DNA of 64,000 bases. Source: Bugula neritina. Its lineage: Eukaryota; Bryozoa; Gymnolaemata; Cheilostomatida; Bugulidae. The translations under genes were made by a program, and so were the position numbers. Numbering within the stretch: position 1 is the stretch's first letter; each line of letters opens with the position of its first letter. Shown here in pieces: positions 14,869 to 28,700 of the stretch. The DNA lies in the NCBI GenBank assembly GCA_964035545.1, contig OZ037773.1, positions 8,706,751 to 8,770,750 on the forward strand, written 5' to 3'. The notes beneath the pieces were generated by a model that was given only the letters and a program-made list of their open reading frames with translations, was not told where the DNA came from and did no database searches.

Positions 14869-17436
14869 ATGAAGGTTTTGATTGCTCTTGGCGTGCTCAT
14901 CGCTTGTGCCTTGGTTAGTCCATAATTATATCTCAAGTATTTATGAGAAAAAAATTAAAAATTATGCTAGAATTGCGTTGAGTTACTTAAAAATCAATTA
15001 GGTTACCCCTCATTCCTGGTGCTTCAAATAAATTTAGAATGTTTATATTGTGTGATTCTCAAAATGTATTTAACTTCAACTTATGTATTTAGGAATATAT
15101 CTGAATATAAGTTTCATTTACTTGTCTATAATTTAGGCTCAGTTCCATGGTGCCCCTCACCACCACCACCCGGGACATCACCACCCACCAAGACCTACCG
15201 GACGTCCAATGATGGTAGGATCTCTGTTTATATCTCTTGTCTCATCTATCTAGTGTTACTGTATCTACCACATAGTGATATTTATTATATACTCTATATT
15301 ATGTTGACAGCCACATGGTCCAATTGGATTTCACCATCCATTGTCTGGAAGACCAACTGGTAGACCTCATCACATGCTTCATGTAAGTCAGTAGTTGAAT
15401 ATTTTATAGTTGACTAAATACACGAGTTTATATAGTTAGTATATGTATAGTATCTGTAGTATACTGTAATATAATAATATACTATATTATATTACTGTGT
15501 TATAATATTATATGTCATATCCACCAACCAGGGAGCTGCCCAGTTCTGGCAGAATATGAGAGACAGAGTGGAGGCATGGAGAAAGTCTCAGCAAGATCAG
15601 ACAGACGTTGAGGGAGATGAAACTGCAAGGTATGTATGTCTATAATACCTGTAGAATCTGTTGATATGCTTTCTGTAGATCTGTAGAATCTGTTGATATG
15701 CTTTCCGTAGATCTGTAGAATATGTTGATATGCTTTCTGTAGATCTGTAGAATCTGTTGATATGCTTTCCGTAGATCTGTAGAATCTGTTGATATGATTT
15801 CTGTAGATCTGTAGAATCTGTTGATATGCTTTCCGTAGATCTGTAGAATCTGTTGATATGATTTCTGTAGATCTGTAGAATCTGTTGAGATGCCTTTTTT
15901 ATAAATAAGATTTGCCAAGTATTTATTCAAAGCTAGAACCTGTATCAATTTAGTCATACAATGGAATAAAATGTTTTATTCAAGAAAAAGATCACTTATA
16001 GCTGACGACTTTATTTTTTTTTGATGAAATTTATAATATTTTCTTCTAATCGATATGTTTAGCTCAGAGGGGAAACTTTTTACATTGTTTATCTTACAGA
16101 TGGAGCTCCTGGGGGCGAGGTAACTTCCGATTCTCATGGAATCCTTATTTTCAGAGCATTCTGGGAAGACAATATGGCAGACGGTGAGTGCCTGAACTCA
16201 CTCTTTAATGACATGTTCTTAGAACTTTATAGTCTTTTCAACTATATAATACTTATAATGATGAGACGTGAAAATTTATTTACAAATATAAAAACACACG
16301 AGTTTCATTTATAATATTTTGTGCTGCGACTTTGTGAATTATATGCCAGGTGATTGAAATATATTGCTTGTTTTTAGGCCAACTGGTAGACCAATTGGAA
16401 GACTGGGACGACGGTAAGTCTAACAGTATATATTCTAGTTGCACTGTCCTCACCAGCAAATCTGATAGATATTGATCAATTATGGCTAGCAGGCTAGTGT
16501 AAAAAGACAACTCTTAAGCTGCACTATTATATTACAGCTAAAATTAATTTGTATTTTATTTTTAGACCAACTGGTAGACCCATGCATATGAGGTGAGCCG
16601 CCTAATGTCATATATTTATATTTTTTTAAAACATATTTTTCTATATGTAAGAAAGTATTGGAAATCACATTATCTAAAGAATATTAATAGTATTTAATTT
16701 CCAAATAACAAAAGAAAAACAAGTGCCTGGAAAACAGTTATAACTTTTACATGGGAAGCCAACTCCTAAAGCGCACAGCTTATTCTGTTCACTGGCCATA
16801 ATGATCAGGCAATATTTGCCATTGATACTAAAGTGAGAAATCTGTCTATATGGTTTACTAGGGCTTCAGTAACAGGTTTTTACTCTTCGATTTATCCTAG
16901 TAATTACAATAGTATTGTGTATAATTTATTTTAGACCAACTGGCCGGCCCATGCATGTCCGGTAAGTTATATAACTCTAATTTTTGTATACTTATTCTAA
17001 TTTAGATAATATAATTTGACATTTTTCCAAGTCAAAAATGACATTTAAGAGCCAATTTGCTCCAGCTAAAAGATTAGTAATTTTATAATATTTTATTCTC
17101 TTGTGAAAATTGAAAACTCCTAAAATTAGTAACTTAAGTTTCACAGGCTGTTTGAAAAGTTTAAATTGCATTTCTGCAATTATTTTTTTAAGATCAATTT
17201 GTGAGAAATTAATTACTGTGCGTCTACATAAGCCTCAGGTAGCCTGCAGGTCATGTGACGACATGTATACTCAGGTAGCATGTAGGTGATGTGGTTACAT
17301 GTGTTGTAGACCCACTGGAAGACCTCAGGGCCCCTTCAGGTTTGGAAAGTTCAACAAGTTCGGAGGCAGAAGACACGGTGGCAGAAGATATGGTGGCAGA
17401 AGATATGGTGGCAGAAGATATGGTGGCAGACACTAA
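14869..17436 (+). CDS. Secreted cationic His/Arg/Gly-rich protein with RPTGRP repeats
   Basis: Nine exons: 14869-14913, 15137-15214, 15311-15382, 15532-15629, 16100-16183, 16378-16413, 16566-16592, 16935-16961 and 17310-17436. They give 197 residues, with all splice sites GT-AG and all phases consistent. Residues 1-16 are a signal peptide (MKVLIALGVLIACALA). Next come a His cluster (HHHHPGHHH), a Trp/Gln-rich middle, six RPTGRP motifs, and a C-terminal (GGRRYGGRR)n tract. Four of the RPTGRP motifs start exactly at exon junctions. Exons 6-8 are only 36, 27 and 27 nt and are all phase 2-2, so copies can be added or dropped without a frameshift. It has no domain I recognise. An antimicrobial, metal-binding, or shell/cuticle matrix role would fit. 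AATAAA lies at 17470-17475. Confidence 0.85.
15649..15893. repeat. 32-bp minisatellite in RPTGRP gene intron 4
   Basis: About 7.5 copies of a 32-bp unit (CTGTAGAATCTGTTGATATG and 12 more bases). It begins about 20 bp after the exon 4 donor (AAG|GTATGT). Confidence 0.93.
17233..17302. repeat. Two-copy duplication next to the last acceptor of the RPTGRP gene
   Basis: CTCAGGTAGC-x-TG-x-AGGT is repeated about 37 bp apart and ends just before the GTTGTAG acceptor at 17309. Confidence 0.6.
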
Positions 17437-20400
17437 GCTATGCTTTTCTGTACTTTTTTGGGTTTAAACAATAAAGAGCTATAAGCTGATAAATAAATAC
17501 ACCAATTTACTTGTGCTTATATATCTGTATGCCTGTGTAAGCCCATGTGCTTATACTAACATCTCTATCAATACCTATAACGTACTGCTTAAACTCATGC
17601 ATACTAGCTTGCAACTTTATCTACACTTACATATATTGTTTATATGCAGGCACTTCCATATTTATATACACCTACACACATATTTACACAGCTGTCCATA
17701 TCTACCCTGACGCACATACACCTGCAATCATTTAAAATATATATCGTGCATCTACGCACATCTACAATGTACTTGCTACATACGCATGTACGCCTTAATT
17801 TTTTGGATACTCTGGTTATATTTGCTCAAATGCGACTAGAATACACACAGCCAGCTATAATTCTGCTACCTTTTATGATAGCAGAGACTTTGCATCATTA
17901 TAAGATTATGCGGCAATTATCGAAGAGAGCTGTATTTAGCAGTTGCCTTCTCATGTCCCATCATATTTAGAATTTGTATTACAGTTGCCGTCAGATATCG
18001 TAAGGGTGTAAGCCATTGGCCCTTCAACAATATCAATCAATTATATAGATTCTTCATATTGAGTCTATTTTACCACACACGTATTCAACACTAGTTTTAA
18101 GAGATAATATTTTAGTGTTCGAATTGTCTGTACTTAGCACTCAACTAGAAGCTATAAACTTAGACATAACAAACACCTGCATCTCTGCACCAATGGGATT
18201 TATCCCTATAGACCCCTTAACTAGATGTCTGTATTATAGTTAATATAACTGCAGACATGTGACTACTGCAGAATACGATGCTTTTATATACATGCATATG
18301 CATGAGTACTCAAACATGTATTCATACTTTCAAGTCAATAAAAGATCTGTTACGTTTGCAAATCAAATGATATGAATTGTGCATAAATATATGTATAAAC
18401 TATAAAGACAGTGAATAGTTTGGATGAATACAAAAATAAAGGTGTTATTAGCCATGCAATTGGTCACATGACTATGAATCTATATATTTATGTCTAGTTT
18501 TCTGTTTCAATATAAGACATATTAAGACATGCGTGCATATAATTATATCTAGAGCACGTGCAGATATAATAAAACAAACATAGTGGTTTGGATATTGCAG
18601 GCCTAATATCTAGCATGTACACTGCATGTTTGTATCTCGCTTTACTTAGCAGAATTTTAGAATAAATCTTTTCAAATTTTATAATCCACTAATTCACTGA
18701 GTTCTAAAAAGGTAGATAATATTATAGTATGATTATATAATGAATATAAAATAGTGCATCTGCTAAAATTATAATAAGATTTGAAAAGGTAAGACTATGT
18801 TAGACCAAGTAATAAATGATAACATAAGTTTACCTTTAAAGTTGTTCTTTATTAGCTAATACAAAGTTTGCATTAATCCATGATACAATTGTTTGTTTGT
18901 TAAAGCTACAATTTTAACCTCCAATTAAAATTTAATCCTACGTATTTTATAATTTTTATCTACAAAGCTTTGCATTTTAATAAATCATTATCTCTCTAAC
19001 TTTTGTAGAAAAATTTAATATCTTCTTTTTATTTTTTATTTAACTATCACTGCTTAGATCAATATTTTGCTGGTATGTTGAATTTAACGTTTATGTTCTA
19101 GTTAAGTGACATATTGCATTTGTTTTGTAATCATAAATGCCTATATAATTATCCATTACATTATGCTGGTACAAAAAATATGCAGCATCTTTAAAATTAT
19201 ATTCATATTAATACTTGTGGGAAATTGTGGGAAATAAACATTGCAGTTGTCTGCTCTTGTTGAATCTTAACAACTTAGAATAGCTCCGCCCATTTATCTT
19301 TTAAGTTTTTAAGTGAAAGCCGCAAGTCTATTAATAAACACGTGTGCCTTGAAACAAACACAGCAAATCCGATCAGTAATGTTGGCATTTAGAGAATAGC
19401 TTCCAAAGCGTAAAAAAGTGATTCCAGAGTAACTTGGAGCATATTTGTCGCCCGCAAGCTGGTTACTGATTCAGTTCACTTGGTTATACAACTTAGATAT
19501 AAATAGAAAACCTAGTTTACACCAGGCCTATTGGGTTATATATTATAATTATGCTGGCTGGTCATAAACTGGAATAAAGATTATCGTTGTTGATCAGAAA
19601 CACAAACACAAAGTTATATTTACAAAAAGGTAAGCTGTAACTGTGTAATTATACTTATAGTTATATAACTTTATTCTTCTCCAAATGATATAAATACTAA
19701 TACTAATAGTAATAGTAATTTTTATACTATAAGTATAAGTAGGCCTATATTATTTCAAATTCACTGAAAATAAACTTGTATTACATTTGCTTGTAATTGT
19801 TGCATCTTGACAGATTCAGCTTCATACTCTTAACAGTTGACACTTAGTTTTAGTCCTAGGGCTAGCGTATGAGATACTAATATAATAAATATAATACAAA
19901 TAGCTTAGAACTGTAAGTGTAAATAGCAAAACTCACACTAAATACATGCACCTTCATCTTGTTTTTTGGGGAAACCCATGATACTTATATTCAATATGAA
20001 TATTTTCAAAAACCATAAATCTGTAAGTAAATGAATATTGTAAATAAGGATGCCAGATGCAACTAGACACACCATGCATAATACTATATACTTATACCTA
20101 GGGCTAGTGCTAGGACCAGGGTTGTCACTGCTCATTATTTGTCAATCCATTCTAACACTAGAATCTTCATGTTCAGTTGCAACTCTAACACTGATTGACT
20201 TCACTTGACAGCTAAAATGTTATTAGATTAAATCATTGTTGGCATTAATATAACATTATATAATATATGTTAAAATATGATATAGTATAATATAGGTGAT
20301 ATTAATATAGTGTGGCATATGCATGCTGTAACTAGAACTCGATGTCTAAACTAGTTCTCTTGAAGCAAAGTTAACTGTTGGGAAAGAGATATCAGTATTC

Positions 20401-22734
20401 TTTTTATTGAAAATATTTATATTCAAATTATGTCTATGCGACTGAAATTTTCTGTTCTGTAAAGTCATGAAGTTGTAGCAAAATAAATTCAATACCACTT
20501 TCACATATTTACAGTCGCTAGCTTGTAACAACACAAACTAGCCTAAGGCCCTACTGAGAGTAATATCAATAGTAATTGCTAAGTAGGTTAGCTCTTAGTG
20601 ATATGCTTTTTGCAATAATTACTCACTAAATTTCAGAGTTATGACTTAACTCAATAACTTAACTCATGATATCTGTCTCATTGCTTTGCAGTGAAGTTGC
20701 ATAATATTTCTGCAATTATACAGTTAAACGTAAACAAAACATTACTTTCACCATTGTAGTTACCACAATAGTAACATGAGATGCCATCTATATATATTGT
20801 TACTCTCTGATGTTGAACTTAATGAACAAAGTCGATTACATAAAAGTAAAATCAAAGAGCCAGATGTTGAGATTAGGCTCTTTTATAGTATAGGTTTGCT
20901 GGCTGTTTTATAGTATAGGTTTGTTGAACTTTTGCACAGTTTTTAGGGAATTAAATGAGATCAAACTGACTTCTGACTGCAAATAGATAGAGATGTGATC
21001 TTCAAGTATCCATTTTATAGTTTCTCTAGTGAACAAATTTATTTATTGCTTTGATTAGTGCCTTTAGCAGCTGTGACTCATTTTTCATTCATGTTCACTC
21101 TAATTGATAAAGACAAAAGACATTAAACTCTGCATTATTATCTGTGTTTATAAATTAATTTACTATCCATCTCTGTATCTAAATGAGCTATTTAGATAGA
21201 GCGATGTGATTTGTTGAAAGAAATCTTTTCTGTCAGGTCATTGTTTATCTGTTACTTTAAGCAGGTGCTGCAACTTGGCTTGTTATGTATAAAAACATGA
21301 ATTCGTCAGTCTATTACTACAACTCTGTGTCTTAGGGCTCATTAGTAGTTAAACTTGAAATTATTGATATGCCATGTTTAGTGAATGGCTGAAATTATAT
21401 TTAACGAGCAGAAGTAGCGCATAACCACTTTCCCAGTGAATTAAATTACCCAAACAGCCAACTGGATTGTGAAATTTCTCCAGCCAGCCTAACCTGATTA
21501 AACTGAGAGAATTATTAAAGACGTAATTTATAATCACTTTGAACTGATCTTAATAACCAAGCAATAATTTGCCTGCTTGCCTGGAGATGGGCTTTAAGCT
21601 GTCAACCCTAGATGATACCCGAAGTAGATTATTAATCTATTTAATAGGAGTTAGTAGGGAGGGCTAGTTGGTAGTATGGTGAAATCACCTGCTAGTAACT
21701 TGGACTGAATGCCAATAGATAATCTGGAATTGTAATTTAGATAAAACTGTCAATGCATGCCAAACTTTCAGTTCCACTAAGCTTTTATCCAGACTGGGAA
21801 TCTTGAATCTTGACGTATAAGTCTCTTGATTGAAATATGACTAGTAGATAAGCCAACAAACAAATATACCTTGTAGCTGTATCTCGCTATACAGGGAAAA
21901 CATGGTTGAATATTCCTTAAGATAGATCATCCCATGTTTCATTGTCTAAGTGCTAAAGTAAACATTGTTACACACTAAAGCAGTAGTGTTTGCACTTCTT
22001 TTCAACTCTGTCTAAATTACTGGCTGCACAGTAAAAGAGGGTTTTATATGTGAACACTTTAGGTTTTTGTAGAATCTAATGGTGTGCGAGAGAAAGTTAA
22101 AAAACCTAATCTATTTCGTTTTACAGATATCTCAAGATTTTACCACAGAAATCTTTTTTTACCATTTTTTTGTCTTAACTTACCAGTGACAGTCTACAAT
22201 AAGTATATTGATTACATAATTTGTGATATGAAATTGTGGAACCTGCAACCATTATTATAGTTTTAAGACATTCAATTTGTTTAGAATTTTGGTTTTGGAC
22301 TGTAAAGTATTTGCACTGGGAACTGTACTACTTTGTTGATGTGTAACGGAATTCTCACACTTGATTACTTCACAGCTATTTTGGTCAATTAACTACAACA
22401 TGTTAGCCAATGCAGAAATGATGTTTTATTCTTTAAAATTAATAGCACTGCACTGACAACAATACAAAGGGTCATTAGTCTTCATTAGTACTGTCTATAT
22501 TATTGCCCACCCAACATCTCATCAGATCTATCTAAATCTATGCCTGTAGGAAGCCACAGGAGTGGTGCACTGTTTGCACAGACAGTTGTATAGGGGGTAC
22601 AATGAATAGCTTTACTTATTATAGCATTTTTGGGAGTGGTTATTTTTGGCCGAGATTCTAAAACAAAACGGAAGTTTTTAAATTCATATTTAATGTATTT
22701 TGTAACTAATTTTTAGGCAGTACTGTCGGGAAAG
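17437..22734. other. Long intergenic region, possible 5' exon of the lectin-like gene
   Basis: AT-rich, with no protein-coding feature I can support. ACAAAAAG|GTAAGC at 19622-19635 could be the donor of a non-coding first exon (about 19594-19629). It would pair with the acceptor TTTTTAG at 22716, just upstream of the next ATG. About 19640-20560 has scrambled simple-sequence words (TAGTCCTAGG, ACTAATAGT, CACACTAA). Confidence 0.4.
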
Positions 22735-23538
22735 ATGTCCGAGAAGCAGCTGCTGTCGACCCTGCTGTTAGCCTTTGTTCCAGTAATCCTAGCTACCTCT
22801 CAGTTCTGTACAGAAGTACCTAACACTGAAGCAAAGTCGTATACTTACATTATATGCAACGGCACGTCTGCTACCAATCTACTCTCTAGCCGAGAGTTCT
22901 GCCAGAAAACCTACCCTTCCAGTGACATTGTTACCTTCGCTAGTAAAGAAGAGTTTGACTTTATATCTAAAGCTATAAATGATACCATAACTGAAAAACG
23001 TGAAGACTTTCGGTATATTCCCGGTTTCTCTCAGGAGAAGAACAGTACTAGCAGATTTAATCCTGAAACCGGGATATACTTCTGGGTAACTGACCCCACC
23101 ATTCCGATAACCAATGAGAGCACTACTTACTGGAACGTCTTCCACCAACTCATCAATAACTTCACTAAGCAAAGTCTGTTTATTCGGCAGCGAGCATCCT
23201 TTGCTCTGGATGCCGATGGTAAATGGTACGCTGGTGAAAGTCTTACCTCCCCTATATCTATCACAAAAATCAGAGGCGGAGTTATCTGTATGAAAGAGGG
23301 TGTGCCAGAGGAGCTGACTCCGCCCCCAACCTCAGCCAATACCGGACAACCTGCGTTTCAATACTGGTTGGTGATCGCTGTCGCTGCCGGAGTAGTGGTG
23401 CTTGGTCTACTACTCGGTGGCATCGCTCTTTGTCTGTACAAAAAGAAGTCAAGGCATACTGAGAGTCAGAAGTTTTCTAAAGTTCCACAGTCTGAAAATA
23501 ACTACAACAACAATGCACCACATAACAGTGATGTGTAA
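22735..23538 (+). CDS. Type I membrane protein with a divergent C-type-lectin-like ectodomain
   Basis: One coding exon, 267 residues. There is an in-frame stop just before the ATG and a probable acceptor (TTTTTAG) at 22716. Residues 1-22 are a signal peptide, about 25-186 the ectodomain, 209-235 a transmembrane helix (WLVIAVAAGVVVLGLLLGGI), and 236-267 a short basic/Asn-rich cytosolic tail. The pattern LSSREFCQKTYPSSDIVTFA followed by SKEEFDFI, then IYFWVTD and VICM near the end, resembles a C-type lectin fold (helix 1, WIG-like strand, final Cys). Cys 25, 41, 56 and 185 could form two disulfides. There are five N-glycosylation sequons (N42, N82, N103, N127, N142). Canonical EPN/WND sugar-binding motifs are not visible, so sugar binding is doubtful. 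It may be an adhesion or immune receptor. The lack of introns in the coding part contrasts with its neighbours. Confidence 0.72.
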   Translation: MSEKQLLSTLLLAFVPVILATSQFCTEVPNTEAKSYTYIICNGTSATNLLSSREFCQKTYPSSDIVTFASKEEFDFISKAINDTITEKREDFRYIPGFSQEKNSTSRFNPETGIYFWVTDPTIPITNESTTYWNVFHQLINNFTKQSLFIRQRASFALDADGKWYAGESLTSPISITKIRGGVICMKEGVPEELTPPPTSANTGQPAFQYWLVIAVAAGVVVLGLLLGGIALCLYKKKSRHTESQKFSKVPQSENNYNNNAPHNSDV

Positions 23539-25732
23539 TAGACTACATGACCAACATGCTAATCTAGGTGTGCACTATAGAGCCACCCTCAAAAGTGTAT
23601 ATCGAGTACGGCTGAACTTAAACTAACTTTTTATCTTTATGATGGTCAAGTATATAGTATAATAGTGAGTCATTATTGACACACTTGCTGTGTTAGTCAC
23701 TGATATGACACTCAGAACCAGTGCTCTGTGTTAGTCACAGATATGACACTCAGAACCAGTGCTCTGTGTTAGTCACAGATATGACACTCATACTCAGTGT
23801 TAGTCACAGATATGACACTCAGAACCAGTGTTAGTCACAGATATGACACTCAGAACCAGTGTTAGTCACAGATATGACACTCATACTCAGTGTTAGTCAC
23901 AGATATGACACTCAAAACCAGTGCTCTGTGTTAGTCACAGATATGACACTCATACTCAGTGCTCTGTGTTAGTCACAGATATGACACTTAGATCCAGTGC
24001 TCTAAATTTTCCATTATGTTCATCTCTTAGGGTGATGGCAGCTCAATTCTACTTACAGGCAGCATGTGGAAGACTGCGTTGAAATGCCCCAAAATAGCCA
24101 AAGTGAATCTTGTTAATTAGTCAGTGTAATTAAATTATTAAGTATGGTGATGTAATAAAACAGATGCATTTATTGCAGCTACTGTGGAATAATCAATACT
24201 TAATCGTAACAGTCATATTGATTGTCATAAGTATTGAACTTTTGATCAGCTTAGTCCACTGGCAGCAGCTGTCACAACTTGCCCCCCTTTGTCACCACAC
24301 TTATACTCTCCATGGTGTTGCCATAGTACCCTGCATCCTCTTCCACTACACATATATAGGCCCCTAGTATCAAGTGCAATGATTTCTGATTAAAGAATTG
24401 CCATACAAATTATTTTCTTATTGCCTGTTGTATTAAATGCCTGGTAGCCTACACAATAGACATCATATTGTAATATTATTTTTATTGTAATGTTTAGGTG
24501 TTTCATATGATTGAAATGCATGGTTTTGTATATTTTGTGAATCTGGTATTTTACCAGAGTGTATATTTCGTATACTTTGTTGCTTCCTTTACCAACTCTA
24601 CCCAATCAATGTTCAAAGCATTCCGTATTTTAATGTATAGACAAGCTGCTTTGATGCTTTTATATGATCTACAATAATTAATAATTATTTTAATGTCAAG
24701 CAATTGTGTATATAGTTTTATCATAAATCACAATAAAGAAGTGTAAAACGGAAATAGCTTGACCAAATCATTGTAACATGATGGTACCATCTTGCAACTA
24801 ATTTAGATGAAAAATCAGGGCGCAATGATTGCTTTTCTATTATCATTTCTGTGGCACCTGTTTTTTTAAAAGAGTGGTTTTATGAAGATATTAAAAGCTG
24901 TTTGCAGATGTGTAATTATTAAGTGTGGAAGTAGCAACTATTAGTAACTTTTCTAGCATTGCAAACAAGTTCAAGTACCGATATTGACATATTTTATTCA
25001 ATGTTATATATACGTCATACATAAACTTATCTATATAATGGAGAAACTTTTAGTTAATGTAAATTAAGTTAAATATTATGATCATTGCAGATGAACTATG
25101 AAGATCAAACAGTTTTTAAACTTGAACTAATGTGAAAATCTGGAAAAGTTACATAATATAAATTTTATACTAATAATTACTGACTCAGCGCATTTAATAA
25201 TTGCACATCTGTGTACAACATCCGGCAGCCCTCTAGTCTATTACCGGGTATAAACAGACAGCACGTGTAGCTGGGTTAAGGACTTTATTATTCAACAGTA
25301 ATATACAAATAGCTGTATCTCACACAACTTGAAGTAAAATAGAAAGAAATGAACATATAAATAAAAGGTTATAATGTATGAATGGACACTGTTTAGATAT
25401 AATGAATGCACATAGACTAAGTAGTGCACACTGGTTTATAGAATACACTAGCAGCCATCTAACAAACAGGAGCAGAGAGAAAACCCAACCAAGTATAATC
25501 ATACTTGAGTGTGCAAAATAGTAGATTTATCGGAATGAGTAATACCAAGCTGCAGGCCCAGGTGTCCTGGTAGATGACTCACTGGGCATTGGGCAGCGCT
25601 GATGCTGCCTCACAATAAAACACCTTTACTATTTATAATATGAAAGTCAGCAAACAACTCAAACAGTAATAGCAGCTGTCAGCTGAGACGCACTGATCTC
25701 TACTGCATAAAACATGGCTGTGATTGATCTCT
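23539..25732. other. Convergent intergenic region
   Basis: 3' flanks of the lectin-like gene (+) and TMEM87 (-). It holds a minisatellite at 23686-24003, plus-strand AATAAA at 24154-24159 and 24732-24737, and a minus-strand AATAAA (TTTATT at 25284-25289) about 445 bp past the TMEM87 stop. No gene was seen. Confidence 0.6.
23686..24003. repeat. GTGTTAGTCACAGATATGACACTC minisatellite
   Basis: About nine units of 30-38 bp, differing by the presence of AACCAGTGCTCT or ATACTCA. It probably lies in the 3' UTR of the lectin-like gene. Confidence 0.93.
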
Positions 25733-28700
25733 TCAATCCATTTTAGATAGCTCAAACCTTGTGGTCATTATTTCTTCTTCAGAGTCATTTAGTACTGGCT
25801 GAAGAGCCCTGTAAAGAAGTAAATATACCAACAATATACACACACTATACATAATATACACACACTATACATAATATACACACACTATACGTAATATACA
25901 CACACTATACGTAATATACACACACTATACATAATATACACACACTATACATAATATACACACACTATACATAATATACACACACTATACATAATATACA
26001 CACACTATACATAATATACACACACTATACATAATATACACACACTATACATAATATATGCACATTATACATAATATACACACACTATACGTAATATACA
26101 CACACTATACATAATATACACACACTATACATAATATACGTAATATAACTGCAATATACATACATACATAATATACATGAATGTTAAACTTGGTATACAC
26201 ACAATATACATACCTATTATACACACAGGGAACATAATATAAACATATTGTACATGATCTACATACAGTATATATTATAGCCCATTATATTTTATAGGTT
26301 TGCATAAAACAAAAAGAGGTTAGTTAAATCTTATTTTTTCATAGTTATTTAATTATTGCATTAAACAGATTTAGCCAAAAGTTATAGAACTGCATGTAAT
26401 AGTGAAACATTCTTACATAAAATTTGGTAATTTTATTAGCAGAGTTGAAAGAGTGCAATAACTACAAACTAAAAACAGGATATTATTACCATAACCTCCT
26501 TGTCAACAAAACATACTTCAATAAGCGAGTGGCGCCTGAACAACATTGATTCACATCCTAACTCCACTTTTAATTCACAGCCAAAACAAACTAAGGTAGC
26601 CTACTGTCAAATATATGGCTGTTTTTTAATATGCAAAAAAATAGAATTTTTATTCTAGAAATTTTAAAAACAGGCCATAATAGACGAATGATATTCAGCA
26701 CTAGAAGATGGTTCATACTAGTCACCTAATCAAATAAGTAAACCATTCTACAAACTACTTTATTATTTCTACCAGTGAATTCCCATACCAAATAATACCA
26801 AAAACAGACAGTAGCAAAGTGACTGTAAAATATAAACTTGTTTTTCCACAGCTACAACCTGTGAATGTATTTGGGATAAGTACTGCACCTTTCATAGCTA
26901 ATTTATATCATAAAATATGAGTACAGGATTAGAAGTTAAAGTGATCCATATAGTTAATTGAAACTGGTGAAAATCAAAGAGAGATCAGCCAGTTTATGGA
27001 CACTCTATTTATACTTTTGATGCACTCCAGTTTACGACTATAAAGGACATGAAAGTGGTGGTAATTAGTGTAGTTTTACTGTGTAGCATGTGAATTAGAA
27101 TGTAGGAGTTAGCATCTTGATAACCTTCATGATTGGAACCCTGCACATATGGGAGATGGGGCGCCGGTATGCCCATACCCTTGCTGATTTAGCCTGCAAA
27201 CTTGCCGGAAAAGGGTAATGCATGTATTAGCTCCACCTGAGATCACACGACTGTTTTAAAAACAATTCACTATACAACTATATGCCCCAAAAGCAAAAGT
27301 CTAACAATAGTAAACTGATTAGATCAATTTAAATGTTCTCCACTGTCACTTACTTGGCACTTGGTTGCATAGAAGTGCCCTAATTTAATATATTATAGAT
27401 ATCTATACTGTATTGTTGTTATTAGCTTATATAAATAGATCAATATTGTACGCCAATCAAAGCTGACCAAGAGTTGCTGGCTGGGGGCCATCTTGTGCTT
27501 GTGATGATTGATTTGGTATATTACACCACCCATGGTGCTCAGCCCTGCAAGCTGATAGTTCAGAGAAAAGATGACCACTTTCTACTTTCTTCAACTTTAT
27601 ATACTATTTTGATGCATGAAGAAGTGGCTTTTCATTTTCCAAGAGATATAAACCCGTGTGATGCTCGTATCATAGAACAAGTACCACTAGAGCTATTTCT
27701 GTAAATAGTCCTCTACTCTCTTGAAGTTGATGTAACTCTTGTATTTGCCATTCATAATTCCTCATTATACGGCAGACTAGAGTCAGCATAAGGAGTCTGA
27801 CTAGCTTTGAGGTTGATAAGGTTAGGGTCAAAAGACTCAGGCTCACCACACGCTATCACCACAGAGTAGAGTAGATATCTTCTGCTTCAAACAGTCTGTA
27901 GAATTCTTACAGCTCCTCCCAAAACAGTTTTACTGACAGTAAAACTGAAAATGTCCGAAGGGGATAAGAGAGTGAGCTCTTTTCACAATCAGTACATATA
28001 TAAAGGCCTTTCATCTAGATTCTAGTCAATAGTTTAGAGTTTAGATGGTAAAGCATTCATTACCAGCTCACAAAAACCAGAACCATCAATGGTGGAAAGC
28101 AGAAGTTCTATCAAGATATAGCCTATAAATAATATCTTTAGGTTCAGCTTCAGAATATTGTTACAGTTAGTAATAGCAAAGTATGCTGTAACTGCTGGCC
28201 ATATGCCTATCAACTGATGAGTGTTAAGTATTACGAATACTTTAGTAAAACTTAGTTATCTGTAAATATCAGTATTTCATCAATTGATATATATGATTAA
28301 TGACTTTTCAGGACTTTGAGTGCAGAAAAGTACTTCTACAGTCATGTAACAGGGTGAATGGAGAGATACAAACTTGAAAGTATCTACTGTTTCACATAGA
28401 ACGGAAATTATGTTAATACCATTAGTTTTTGATATGTATACATGAATATATGAGTTAAAATCGTGTGTTTTCAATAGAATGCTGGTGATTAAAGTTTTGC
28501 ATTAAAAAGATATGACCGTATTTCCTGTAATAACGCATGCATGCTATTATTCATAATATAATTAATTGGCTAAAAGATTAAATATTATAGTGACAATGCA
28601 TAATATATATATAAATGGATAGAGTGCGTTAACTTAAGATTTTGAAGTAACATTGAGTTGTACAGATGTCTTGCTTCCAGGAAAACATTGCCAAAGACCA

